NCBI GenBank assembly: GCA_009792885.1
Contig: WMCF01000055.1
Coordinates: 4,551,443 to 4,615,442, forward strand
Origin: Eremophila alpestris peregrina
Taxonomy: Eukaryota > Chordata > Aves > Passeriformes > Alaudidae
Direction of reading: 5' to 3'
DNA: 64,000 nt
The notes under the pieces were generated by a model, which made no database searches, was not told where the DNA came from, and saw only the letters and a list, made by a program, of their open reading frames with translations. Position numbers and translations under genes: made by a program. How positions within the stretch are numbered: the stretch's first letter is position 1; each line of letters begins with the position of its first letter. This document shows positions 11,525 to 25,400 of the stretch, one piece after another.

Positions 11525-14500
11525 GTTGGACCACAGCAGAGGAAAACTAAATTTCACATCTAAATTCACCCTAATTTTACCTATGTTGGTGTTTCAGATC
11601 AAGCACTTAACTACAGTAAAGTTGTATTGGTAGTTGAGAAGAAATTGATCCTAAAGTACTGTCTTAGCCTATTAGTTACTTTATTCTCTTCCCACATGGT
11701 ATACTGGCGTGTTAAAAAAGTTTTTGCTAACTTCTGTTTGGAAAGGAAATGAATCCTCCTTAGCAAATCCAAAATTCCATCATTTCATAAAGGGGAGAGC
11801 AGAAAACATTACCAGGGAGAGGAGCACGGTGTAGACTGTGGTAAGTAAATACAATTTGCAGGTCACAGCTCTGTGTGTCTAACCCTTGTGCCAGGCAATA
11901 CCTGCCATTTAATAGCAGTGGCCTGGAGTGAAAAACATCTGGCTGTGGCTAATGAGCTGCTTTGCAGCCTCCTTCAGTGTTAACAACACTGAGCAAAGGT
12001 GATGGTGGCTTTACGTCACAAGGCATTACAGGGAGCTCTCTGTCCTGGTGCAGTGTCACTGATATTCCAGTCTGCAGTGTAGATAACCATATTATCTCAG
12101 ACCATTCTGCTGCACATTATTACTTGTTTATTATTACTTTTAATTACTATTTCTGAATTCACCACTCTTTCCCCAAGCTGCTTCCCAGAAAGCCCAACAG
12201 AAATGAACCAATGTAAAGATCAAGGAAAGTCTCAATGATCAATAGATCCAAAGAGCTTATTATCTTATTATTATGATAATTTATATCATGACTTCTGTCT
12301 ACTAGACACATTCTATATCTGCTAGCAATTACAATGCTGATGGTAAAATGACAAGAAAAACACCTTTATTTTTTTTTGCCTAACCATCCAGATTAATATT
12401 TTACAGAACACATAAAAGTCTGTAGCAACTTTTTTTTAAACCAATGTATCCACTAAACACTCCAGAAGGGCCATAGAAATTAATCAAATAAGAAGGCAGT
12501 GGGATTTGCTGGGATTAATCATGTGGGATTAAGTTGCAAGAAACTTTCCTACATGTGTCAGCTCAGAATAAATTTCAGTTGGGGAATACCAGGAGAAACA
12601 CCATGCTAGAGGCACTCAAAAGCTAAATCTCAAGCTAAAAAATTAAATTTTGTTTTTATGATTTTTTTAAATAAAAATACAACTGATGGGATCAAGGAGA
12701 ACTGATGCATTATGATAACTTGGATTGCTGTTGAAAAAAGAATATTTTCACCAAAGGTCCTGTAAAGCCTATTGCTATAATATTTTTTCATTGAAAACAA
12801 AAAGTGTAAAAGAAAGTCAGTCTTATAAATGTTCCTGTAAAATTTAAGACTTTCCTGTTCATGGGAGGTGTAGTATTTAATAAAGAGCAGACATGTTTCT
12901 GTCCACAAAAGCTCACTGATTTTGATGAAACCAAAACTTCTCACTCTAAAAGTGGAAGGCACTCATTTCAGGGCAAATACCTGTATCTAAATAAAAGACA
13001 GTTTTCAAAGACAACTACTGAAGGTGATAAATAAACGCAGGCACTGCCTGACACAGGTGGATGGACACAGGAGCCTATCCTTGCAAGAAAATGTTTGGTT
13101 TGGGTTTTTTCTCCCATTCAGCTGAATCAGACCACTCAACTGAAATGCAGCTCTCAAATGAGAAACTAGCTTAAAAAAAACTTAGGTCAACCTCAGCTTA
13201 AAAATTGGTTCAGGTGGATACCAAAGCATCTACTTCTAAGGAGCAGTATAAGAAATATCTTTCTCTTCTCTTTTTCCTGGCTGGCAAGCAGAAAGTTTCA
13301 TATGTAGCATAATTTTACTTTAATGAGTTCACTGTTTAAAAGCATTTGTGGGAATGCTTGGGCTGAAAGATAAATTTTGCATTTTCTTACAAAATAAAAT
13401 AAACCAAAGTCATGTCATATTGACTTGCCCTGGTGAAAATGTTATGGACACAATAGTTTCCAGCAGTTGGCCTTCAATTCACAGTAGTCAATAGCCATTG
13501 TGGACATTTTCGAGATCCTTTTGAGGGTCTAACTGTGTGATAAATTCTGCCAAATCGATCATCAAGAGAAGAAAAAACCCATGTAACTCCCCACTGCATA
13601 TACTGCCGAGCCCCCATTCACAGGCTAGAACTCCAATTTGGCATGAAAATCATCCTGATAACTTTCTGTGGGGCGAGGGGGGGGGGATTAAAAAAAAAAA
13701 AATAGAACAAGATAAATGATACCACCCAAATCCCTCCTTTCCAACTGTTAACTGTAGCTTGCCAGCAAATCATTTTTTGAAGGAGTCTCCGGCTTTTCAG
13801 GCTGATTCAGAAAAAAGGTATAAATCATTGCTCTTGATAGCTGGGTGAGCCAGTCCATACCTCTCCACTCCGGGGTCACTTAAAAGTGGTAACTTGGTTT
13901 AAAATGTTCAGAAGCAAAAAATAACCTAACCTTGTTCAAGCTCCCACTTATGGGTAGGAAGGACCCAATGATACACTCACAGGTAACACTGCGATTCTCC
14001 ACAGACAGTTTTAAATGAATACATGAACTGAAAAGGTAATTAATTTATTACAAAGGGCTATTTTTATAGGCTATGGCAATGGCTGAAAGCTTAAAGGTTT
14101 TTCTGCTTCAAATAATTATATTAATATTTCTTTTGGAAGATCAAAAGGAGGTTGAAAAAATTATTTCTTTAAGAAGCAGTAGTCTTCTGAAGCAATGCCA
14201 TTTACTTTCAGCCATGATGTGATTTCCTTTGGATATAAATGTGCTGAACCTCAATCAGAATGCAGAGCAGACAGTTAAAGGAGAACTTCAAAAAGCCCTG
14301 AAAAAGGAAAACCTGCATAACAGTTCAGAGTAATTTTTGCATGCAGTTCTGAAAATGAAAGGGCTTTGTAACATGAGTTCTTGCTTTGCAATTTAAGGTG
14401 TCCTGTTCATCTGAGATGCTTTTCTTAAGACTGGTTTTTGCTTTAAGATTCAGACAGACAAGAATTAGCCTTTAGATGTTTTCTCTTTTTAAAATTCTGT

Positions 14501-17500
14501 TTCTTCTTACATTTCAGAAGCCCTAAAGTCTTTAAAATGGGGCTTTCTTTATGTAGCTTTTTTTGGACAAAAAGAGTACCATCTAACTGTGTCATTTTCC
14601 ACACTTTTAATATGAAGTGTTAGAAAAAGTAACTCACCTCAGTGGGTAAGAATGACTAATCCCTCAAAAATACGGATAAAGAAAATTGAGAATAGCTACT
14701 ATGAGGCTGTAAGATAAAGCATATCCTATCTTAACACAATTTTAATATTTTAATGCATTTCAAATATCTTTCTAATCATGAAAAGTTAAGGCATATGATT
14801 TTAATAAAGTACTGGGAAACCCTCCAGGTGACATAGGAAGCTTAATGCAAGCCATATGCAAATCCAGCCTTGTGACTTTGTTCTAAGGATATGGCATATT
14901 GTAGAAACCTTTAAATATACTGGGTTTGAAATTCTAATTTGAAAACAGCAATTTTCATCTCAGCTATATTTTTCTACAAATATAACAACTTGCTCCACAC
15001 AATGAAATGTAAATAGACAGTTGCCTAGAACAGAAACGAAAAAAAAATTATGTAAGAAGAAGTGTCTAAAAGCAAGACCCTTCAGAAAAATATTGACAGA
15101 TGTAATGAAGAAGTACCAATAGAGAACATTAACAGAGTATCTCATACCCTTGCTGAACACAGAAATTGTGGGTTTTATAAGATGAATTGATACAAGACAG
15201 TTATGGATTCCAGGAATGGCAGGTTGTCAGAGCTAGATCCCATGCTTTTAAAAGCCTTAAGTCAAAGAAAACACAGAAAATCAACAACATAAATTATATG
15301 CCAGCAGCAAAGATGACACCACATCAGATAAGACTGAGATAGAGACGATGAGCAGGACAAGGCTGATAGAAGCAGTAGCCCTGTATAGCTATACCACAGG
15401 AAACCAAGCTGGCTTTGCAACAGAGAAAAACAGACTGTGGGAAATGTGAAAAAGCATCAGGCCAACAGAGGAATTAGATTTCCGACAGGGATGTAGCAGG
15501 TGTTACAAAAATAATATTTTCCAGAAGCACTCCAGCCACTCAGAGCAATCCATGATAGGATGCAATCATCAGATAATGGTCTCCTGGGAGATAATGTCAT
15601 TAGTACAGACCACAGGGATGACTCTAAATAGACAAAATATTGCTCATCAGGCTGCTTCAGTGCAGAAGGGGTCTTTCCTTTTTGTCAGTCACTCTGTCCC
15701 ATTTCCCATTGCTATAACCAGGATTATGATCCTGCTGTGTGCTGCACATGAGGAAACAATTGCAAGCAGAATTGCAGTCCCTTGCTGGGAAATCATGAAG
15801 GTTTCAGCAGCAGCAATTGTAAAAGCTGGTTTCATCACTACTATCCCTAAGCCCTACTAGTATAATTTCCTTCTATCCTGACCCTAGCATACAGAACACA
15901 CCCAGTAAAAAAATAGGTGCAATACATACACAAACAATTTGATAAGGACTTGAGGAACCAAGTTGGACTCAATGTTTCAAGAACAGAGATAAAGCAGGAT
16001 TGCCACAATTCTCCTGTGAGGTGGATACTCCACAGCTGTTTAAGCATGAGATGATTTTTTTAAGCTTCTCTTATTTTGGTGGTGTCTGTAAGATTCTGTT
16101 CTGCACTTCAAGGAGTGCTTCACAGTGCTGTAAAGGGACTGGCTAGTATTTGTGGAAGTCATCTAACATCAGAGCTCTAAATGTAGTATGGAAAATGACT
16201 CTTCCATAACTGTATAAAATGCATTTGCAAGATTTTCTACTCTTCCCAGAACAAAGGGCCTAAATTCCAAGGATGCCATTCTGTAACCAGCCCAACTTTC
16301 CCTTGATGCTCTCTGCATTCCAGATAGAATTTCCTTCTCCATGTTTATATTTCTGCATATTCATAAAAACCACTTATGACAGTAAATGAGACTCACACAC
16401 AAACTCTTAGATGGTTACATATTTAACTCTGAGCTTTCATAAATTGCTTCTGGATTTTGAGTAAAGATGAGAGACCAAAGACAGTTGTGCAATTACTTTA
16501 TATCCCAGCTCAAAGTACACAGTGTGGTTCTAGCTAGTCAGTCAGTGAAATTCCTTGCCAACACTTTAAAATGTCCAAAAGTTTGTTTCTTTCTCCTGTT
16601 TCATTGCAGTATTTAATACTTTGTTTTGACATTTTGACTGACCTACAAAATGTTATTTTCACAAATGCAGAGAGAAGCATGCACGCATTTGATAATTTTT
16701 TTGGCTACTGAGCAACTCTTTTAAATGTATTTTTATTGAGCAGTATGTAGATGACTATCTAAGATGAATCCCTTAAAAATGAATATGCTTATTCCACTAA
16801 TATGATAAGTACCCTTATTGAGAGGAAAGGAAAGCATAAACATAACCAAGGTTCACGTTGGGTAACATTTTTTTCTTGAGGGTCTTCAGCAACACATGAG
16901 AAAGGAACAATAACTAATTTTCTAAATCTGCATTCTTCACATCTGAAGCAACCAAAAATGTTAAGCCCATCTGTTACAGAGCAGGACTAAAATTTTCCTG
17001 TCTATGTGTAGATTTCCACTTCCAACAATGACATTAAATGTAACAATGACATTTTTTTAATAACTAATTTGCTCTACATTTTAGCATCAGGAAGAGAGAA
17101 TATTAAATAGCCCTACCACGAAATGCACACAAATTTATCAAGGTCAGCCTTGGAGGAGACTGAAGTTTAGTAGCATTGGTTTGCATTTTAGGAAGCACAC
17201 TTGCTGTAATGGAATGACTGAGATTTTGTTTGTGTTGTTTTTCATGGGTTTGGAAAAGAAACACAGCACTATGATGCAGAAGATGTATATCTACTATTGG
17301 CTTCCTAATACATGGCTTGCATTATATATTAAAAAATATAATAATGTGTGTAGCAATGTATTTGCACGAGTTGGGTCATTCTGTGTACCAGCAAAACTCC
17401 TTGTAATCTTATCAGAACACTTGTAGTTTTGTTATTCAAACCCTCAGGAATTCACCAAGGCCACTGAGGCAAAAGCAGGACTAAAATAAGAATGAAGAGC

Positions 17501-17606
17501 CTGAGAAACTGACCATCAAGAATGCAAACCTCAAATAAAAGTGAGCTCAACGTGATAATAGACTTTGACCAATTAAGTGCCTTGAAGGGTGCGTGCCAGC
17601 AAAGCG
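11525..17606. other. AT-rich DNA, no gene seen
   Basis: Contains only short frames. A G-run followed by an A-run is at about 13677-13702. The 102-codon plus frame at 15552-15860 has no recognisable domain. No LTR boundary, CR1 tail or RNA gene was recognised in these 6 kb. Confidence 0.5.
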
Positions 17607-17612
17607 GAGGAT

Positions 17613-17914
17613 TGTCGCCCAGCTGCACGAAATAACCACATGACACACAGCGTTCACTACAGGAAAGAAGCTCCTTTTACTTCCAAACCTCAGATATATA
17701 TAGCAAAAAAGAAACAGGCAGAGATTGGTGAAGAAAGTTTCCACCTCTACACTCACAGTGGTTAATACAAATGCTTGTCAGGAAAATCTATCCCACCAAA
17801 AAGAATGTAAACATTAAAGCTTGCTGGATAAACAACACCTGTTGTTTACATACAGACCATGAGAACCTGACTCTAAATATGATTTATCAGAAGGCTTAAA
17901 AATTCAGAGTGACA
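17613..17914 (-). mobile_element. Solo LTR, ERVK type, with 6-bp target duplication
   Basis: A 302-bp element flanked by GAGGAT at 17607-17612 and 17915-17920. The plus-strand ends are TGTCGC... and ...GTGACA, an imperfect inverted repeat (5 of 6). Read on the minus strand, a TATATATA box (about 17702-17694) is followed about 20 bp later by AGTAAA (17681-17676), a variant poly(A) signal, then a short U5 to GGGCGACA. The compact layout and ~300-bp length suit avian class II LTRs. No interior or second LTR is present. Confidence 0.85.
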
Positions 17915-17920
17915 GAGGAT

Positions 17921-20900
17921 TGAGTCAAATAATGCATGATTGTGTGAATATGCATCCTAGAATCTATAACTGTTGCTTATTGGAAACAATAAAGTAGCTT
18001 CTACATAATCACATTAGTTTGCTGTACAGAGGTCCTTTTCTCCTGCAAATATGTATCAAGGTCTATGCTAGTACACAACTTTCTGCCATGTCAAACTGCA
18101 AAGTGGTTTTCACAAGTTTTCATAGATTTTTAAAGAATTTGGTTAGCTGAGCCTGATTATAAATGCAAAATTAAAAACATTAGGAATAAAGCTCAATGAT
18201 CTAAATGCTCAGGAAATAAAATCAGAGACATTGGTGTGAACAAGAAACTGAATGCAGAAAAAGAAGGAATAAATAGAGGACTATCCAGAAAATATGTGCT
18301 GCAAAAAAAGTATTTGTAAGGATTAATTATACGTGTGTCCATTTCATAAGAACAAACTCCAGCCGAGACACACTGCTCCTGACAATAGATTTGATGGTGA
18401 CAGTCCTAGACTATAATTATTACCTGGACATTTAATAAACTGGGGCACAATCAAACCACACACAAACAAAGATTGAAAGTTTGAGTTCTAAATGCTACCT
18501 GATTTTACACCACTGTTGTTAATCCTTAAAAATTAGTTCTGAACCAAATCAGCATTACACATCTTAAGCTACCAAATTAGTTTCCTGCTCAAAAGACAAT
18601 GGGCTTCAAGGAGTAGAATTTCTATTAAATCAGGTTAATGATTACAAGAATCCCATTTCTGCTACTGTCTCACCAAAATTTCAATAAAAACATATCTTTA
18701 AAAATTTTACCTTTTTTCCTTTGTTTTCTTTTTCCTTTCTATAGCAAGGGATACCAAAACTTCTGCCATTCCTTGGTCTTTGATCTTTGTTTTCCTGGCC
18801 TTGTAACGTGCTACCACGTAGTTCAGGCACAAGAGCACTGGGGGAAAGAAAAGGAAAAACAGATGAAGAAAATTTAAATCAAAATGAAATCTTGTAAAAA
18901 ACATTTGAATTATGGTACTGTGAAGAAAAAAAAAAGTGGATTCCTAAGGTTCTATTCTGTGACTGCCATCTGTGACTGCTGGTAGGAAAAAAACTAGTAA
19001 TTTTGGTCTTAAATACCAAGATTATATCAGATCTTCTCATACAGCTAACATGCAAACCTGGCTAAATCTTAGTAACTGAGTTACCTGTGTATTTGTCACA
19101 TATGCATGTCTCTGTCATACATTATGAGCCAATATTTTTGCGTTTTCCTTAACATGACCTCTTGTTAATGACCATTTTATTTTGGATAGCAAATGTCAAA
19201 GCATACCAATGTCATAATCTGAAAAAATACAATAATTACTGTAGTGACATCCAACAAAACCCAATCTCAGTTTTATACCAAATAAAAACAGAAGCAGGTA
19301 GTTAGACTGTGAGTTAAAGTTATTTCCATGTGTCTAAAATACAGCTTTTCAGAATGAAAATTACTACCTTTCTGATTTTAGGAACCTAAGAGAGGAAAGG
19401 TGAAAACTTCCCAGATTTTGCCAAAGATCTCACCTAAGTGTTTCAAACCCATATGATTTACACACAGAAGATTTTCAAACCTCAGAATATCTGGGTGCTA
19501 TTGGCTCAGGCAAACCTAAATTTCCAGGCCACCAAAGATTTGCAGCTAAAGATAATTTCTTTAAAAACAGAACTGAAACCAAGGAACTTCTTAAATGTGT
19601 ATTTCAATGTGTCTGCACTCTGAAAATGAAAAAAAAAAAAATCATAACACCCTTTTGCATATCAACCAAAACCTGATGATTGCAGTCCTAGTGATAACAA
19701 TTGCACTGGCACCTCAACAGCTTAATAAGAAAAAGCAATTTTATATTCCCAGAGTGAATTATAAATTGGAATTACTGTATTTTTTTGAAAAGGGTAGACA
19801 TTTGACAGAAATGTCAATAAAGTATGTAATGTTGAGATTCAGAGCTGGACAAAATAGAAGTGAAAATAGATCACAAAATTGGAGTGGGCTACATTCTGAC
19901 AAAAAACAGAGAAGCAGCTTCAACAAATCAGTAGTATATTATGCTATAATCTACATAACAGCTTTCTGGGACACTGAGGCAGAGAAACAGAAGTGTTAAT
20001 TTATTATTTTATGTTCAATGAATTAATTGCCACTTTTGCAGCCTGCATTTCCTTTTTTTTTTGTTGTTGTTTTGTTTTTCCATTTTGCTGCTGGATACAG
20101 TGTTAACTCAGAGCTGTAGCTTACAACTCTTCAGCTTACTTCACTATTGGATGAAGAACACTTGGATGTAAACAACACCAAGGTAACAGTATGCATTTCT
20201 GTAATAATTACTTTGGTGTTTGGTAAGACAACAGAAGCAATCAACTGTCTTTGCATTGATTCAGTGTTGTACAAAGCACTGGAGATATTACTGTAATTTG
20301 GCACATGCTAAATTACCCAAAAATGCAGTTCTAGTGTGCATTTGATTTCACTGAAAATAAATAAGAAATGGGCATAGAAAAGAAGTGTGCACTTGCCTTG
20401 CTAAAGAGTCTAAGTAAATAATCGAGCACAAAAAGATATAGTGAGGCTAAAGCAAAGGACAGAAGCTGTTCCAGTTAATTGATGCATTCTTTCCAATTAC
20501 AGCAAAGGCACAGCTGTTGAAAGGAGTAACTCAGAAAGCAAAAATAAAAGAATTGGCCTGTCCTGCTGGTGTTGAATATGCAGGAAGCTGACAGCCTGGA
20601 TTAGCATTACCAAGGTAAAATCATGTTCCACTCTCTGGAGGTCAAGGAATAGTGAACCTGTCCCTTAGCTTCTACAGTTACTTAAGGTTTTTTTTTAAGA
20701 TTTTTAGACCATTGTGTTTTGCCATATATGTACAAATGCAAGTTTGTAACTCCCACTCACCCCCCAAAAAATACTGATTTGAAAGAAAGTTGGTTCCATA
20801 GCAATACAGAACGCTGTCCCACCTTCTTCGTGCAATTGTTCATAGCTGCAAAGAAGGACTCCACATTGTCAAGACAGTGGGCTTCCATTACTGTTTCAGT

Positions 20901-22440
20901 GGCATTAAGGCCTTACGACCCCTAAAGTTAGTGCTGTGTCTTCTGCAAGTGTGATCTTTTCTTTATGACCTAAAACTGCCAGGACAGGCTTGGTGAAGGA
21001 TAATGAATATCAGAACCAAAAAAAAAAAAAAATCATCTTTCTACTCTGGCTTTCATCAATCATTCATAACCACTGCAGCCACTTCCAGCTTTCTGCTTTA
21101 CAACAGCACAGCTCAGAAAGGCATGCCTTGTGTCTTGATATAACAGGATGTCCTGCAGATGAAATCAAAGCACAGTGGGACCAAAACTGCTTACTTGATG
21201 TGCAATCTTCCAGCTCAGAAAAAGCATTTCTTTCTTTCATGACAATCACATTCACTCAAAACGCAAAGGATCACAGCCCTTTCTGAACACCAAATTCTGC
21301 TAAATAATGTTCCTTCATCATTTAAGCTTTGGGCCTTTTGCTGCCTCAGGCAAACCAGGAAATGAGACTTCTTATTTCTCTTTCACAAATTTGTTCCTGG
21401 TTAACATTTTAAAACAGAGAAAACATATTTGCCTCAAGCTGTCATTAAGTAAACATTTTTTCAATTGTTTGGTCTCCTTACATATGTTAGGGGTTTTTTT
21501 AACTTCTTGATTTTTTGCATTGTTTCAGTTTGCTTAACTGTATTTTTTTTTACTCTTTATATTACTCTGGTATTTATATTGGCATATTTTCACACCTAAT
21601 TAATTTCCCTCTTTCCCTGTACAGCATGCTTTCAGTCTCCTCTCTGCTCTTGTTAGCCTTCTTCATCAATCACCTCTTCTGTTCTATATTTTTGTCAATT
21701 CCTGTCAGGAGCCTGTAGACAATCCCCAACACATCCCCACCACCACCACCAACCTCTCAAGCTGTTGTCTCTTCCCCACATGCACACACTCATGTGCACA
21801 TCCACACACACTCAAGGATTCTTTGGAAGCAGTCCCTGTTTATTTTGACAGAAAATCTACCTTCCCTACATAGACTCTCCATCATGTGTCTCTTTCCTCC
21901 TCAGAAATATAAAGATGGGCATGTAGAGAGGAAAATCAAATGTTTCAATTTTTTTTCTAGAAAGGCAAAATCATTAACTCTATTTTTCAGCTTCATTTGC
22001 TGGTCAGTGTTGGACTAAGGGCATACATGTTAGTTACAACTGGATAATTAGGGAGAAGTATATTGTCAGACTATGCACAATTGCCTACTTATTAAGAGTG
22101 AGTAAAGTGAAGACCTTTTAGAGAACAGTAGGCTATCATGAAGGAGACAGAGGCAAGCTGCTCCTTCAGGAAAAGATTTCATACCTGATCTCCTAAGTTC
22201 ATGTGTGTTTGCACTCCATTATCCCACCATTGCACACCTTGTACACCACTAAGGTCAGCACTTCTGTCTCCAACACAAACAGGTTACAATCCAGTCATCT
22301 GAGACTGCTGCCTAGAAAACTAGCAGCAGCAACACTGCAGGTGACTGTCTGGCTTTGTTTTGCAGTTCCCAGTACCACTACCATTTTAGAAAGACTACCA
22401 TGAAGACGCAACTTGTGTTTGCCCACAGAAGTGTCCTCTC
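17921..22440. other. AT-rich DNA, no gene seen
   Basis: Only short frames, the longest 134 codons at 19595-19999, with no domain and chance-like composition. A T/GTT-rich run is at about 20050-20078. Nothing else was recognised. Confidence 0.5.
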
Positions 22441-22460
22441 TTTTTTTTTTTTTTTTTTTT
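22441..22460. repeat. T20 homopolymer
   Basis: A run of 20 T. It could be the tail of a minus-strand retrocopy, but no parent sequence is recognisable next to it. Confidence 0.9.
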
Positions 22461-25400
22461 GCATGATTAATTTGAGGTAAATAAGTTACTTGGGTATTTC
22501 TCTACATTAAGTTTTCCAGCCTCACAATAAACTGAGATGCATGCCTCCAATTACCTTAGCAGCATCATTTATTTTGATGAAGTGTAATAGAAGTTATTCT
22601 GATGAGAGTGAATCACATTAAAACTGGACAATTTGGTCTTAGCTATGACAGGTTTCAGCATGTCACATAGAATAAAAATAACTGGACATAGAAAGAGATC
22701 TGTGTCTCCCTTCTGAAGTTTGGAGATGTCCAATCTATCTTCTAGCTTAAAAAACTGTACAGAAGAAAAGTAAACTGTCAATTATGGTGTCATTTATCTC
22801 TGTCAACTCTAAAAACACAATGCAATGTGGCAAACAGCTGTGCAAGATAATTCCTCCATCCAAGACTGCCAGGCCAATTAAGGAATCTTGCAGACTGATA
22901 AAGGGGTACTCTTGTTTTCTTACAGTAGAATGTTGTGTAATTATACCAAGTGTTCAAAACCTCCTTGTCTTAGGAGACCAAAGAGAAGCAGTATGTTTTT
23001 ATGGCAGTACTTTAGCACAAAATAACAATTTCTTCAGCTGTATTTTAGCCTGTTCTTAATGAAATATTTTCAGTGAATAATTCCTTAACAGCAAGTCACC
23101 TAAACTACAGAAAAAAAGTTTTGCTGAATTAACAAAAAAAAAAAAAAAAGAAAAAATTTCAAATTTTATGTGAGTATAAAACAACATCCCAATTTCCTTC
23201 CATTCTAATTAAAAGCATGTGCCTCCTGCCGTTAAGGTGCAAAATTTTAGTCAGTCTGTTTCCTAACCCACATTTGTAAAAGGTGACTGGGGAGTTCAGA
23301 TGCCTGAATGTTAGGTCTTTGACCTGAAAGGGTCTGATTGTCAGAAATTGCTCTGAATCTTTTTGAAAAGAAGTCTTCTAGCAAAAGAAACAAACAAACA
23401 GAATAAAAATTCCAAGGTTTGTGTAGATCAACTGTTTGATGCATATGGCAGAATTTCTAAGAGTGTGTTGAGCAGATACTTCTGTTCTACAGCTGGAATA
23501 GAAAAAGAGCAAATACCCAAATATGATGGTGATGCTGAGGAGCAGGGAGCTCCTACCTACTTGTTGCTAAAAGAAAAGTATTATCAAACCAGCAGCTTGA
23601 AAATCTTTAGCCAAGAGCCTTAAACAATGTAGCTTAGGAGACTGATGAACCACTAATGGTACTTTTTAACAAATCTTGCAAAATAAAAACCTTCCAAAGA
23701 CAGCCTTGTCCTGCCAACACCATCCTAATATATTCAGCTTACAAAATCATAGGGAATTATCAGCAGATCAGCCTGACAATTATCCCCTATGAATTAGTGG
23801 AACTACTAGTATATAATGAAATTCTTAAAGATAAAGTAATTTTGAGTCAATTATCCACATGACTGGAAGGAATGTAGCTGAGGTGTATAAAACAGAGTGG
23901 AAAAGGGAATGGGAAGAGATATCAACTACTGACTGTGTCGTTCAGATTAAGACCTGGAGGTATCAAATTAAACTAGCAAGAAGAAAAGTAATCTTTAAAA
24001 AATGAAGTGATTCTTGACAACACTAGTTAAGTGAAAAAGCTTCTTAACTTAAAGATTTTTGTAGGTGATATGTTTATATAGGTCCAAAAAAAGCACTAGG
24101 CAAGTTCTAGGGGAAAAAAAAGCCAGGAAACTCAGATATAAAAATGGTATCCTTAGCTCTCTAAGCTTAAAATTGGGGGAAAGGTCCAGAATATTCAAAA
24201 CAAACAAAAAAAATTACCATTTGTCTTAAGCATAAGATATTTGATTTTATCCCAGTCACACATTAATGAGCTAAAGGCATCTTTTCTATGGTCTTTTTCA
24301 TCATTCTCTAACCTTGTGAAACTCTTGTAATCTAAGAAAACTACAAACACCCAATACTTCAAAAATTACAGCATGAACAGAAGGCAAAATATTCAGAAGT
24401 CTTCATAAATGAATGCTTTGCATGGGTGAAAAAATGAAAATGCCTCTGTTCGTGTATATATATATATATTTAAACTGAAAAGTCATATTCTCACAGCCAG
24501 CATGGCTAGGACCTTTTTGAGAGCTGGCTAGCATTTGGAGTTGTATAGAAAAAAACAGCTTTATATAGCCCCCAAAAGGGGAGCTACCTCTGGCCTTGGA
24601 ATTTGTGGATTGACAAGTCCTACTGTTCATCCTTTCCAGTCTGAGGCTTTAATAAGATGAAAGTTGACAGACTACCTCATAGGCCTATGACACTTCATAT
24701 AAGAGACAAGAATTACTGTCAGTTTTCTGCATCACAGTTTAACACTGTCATCTTCTTGGGTAAAGCTTTTACATACGAATGCTGAGGTTTGCCTGTGTGG
24801 AATGGAGGATTTGTTCTGGCTGAAGAACGATAATTTAGCCAAAGCTAAAAGCAGTTTATTGAAAGGGATGAACTACTGCAGCTAGGGTTTTTTTTAATTG
24901 TTGTATCTGATCTGGCCTTTTCACATATTTGCAGTCTCTGGCTATGCTTCACTGAGCAAAAAGGAATCCCAGTCACTAAAGGTGAAGGAATAATTCTTAT
25001 CCATATGCCAAATACATGGAGGGTAGTGGTCCAGGGAGACTGTATTCGGATTTCCACAAAAGAGGAAACAGAGACATGTGAACCTGTCATATGAAACTGA
25101 CAGATTTAGCCAAAGCAACCTTGGTGTCAGAAGGAAATTTATCTGTAAAAGTGCATTCAATGTAGAACACAACTTGGAGGTTTAGCACCTCCTCTGCAGG
25201 CTGGGCTTACCTGCTAAAATCATCTATGTAGATGTGACCTGCCAAGACAGTGATCATAACACCAAAATCTCTGTGCTCTCTGCTGTCTCAGTGCTCTAAG
25301 GAACAAAGTACTTGACTTTAATTAAGATCTCCCGACTCTGGTAATATGAACCACAAAGGCCTGTGATATAAAAGAGACTAAATGAGGTGAGATAACGCCT

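Noticed and set aside
19595..19999. 134-codon plus-strand frame
   Set aside because: Lysine and asparagine runs come from A-rich DNA; no family recognised and no conserved-looking block.
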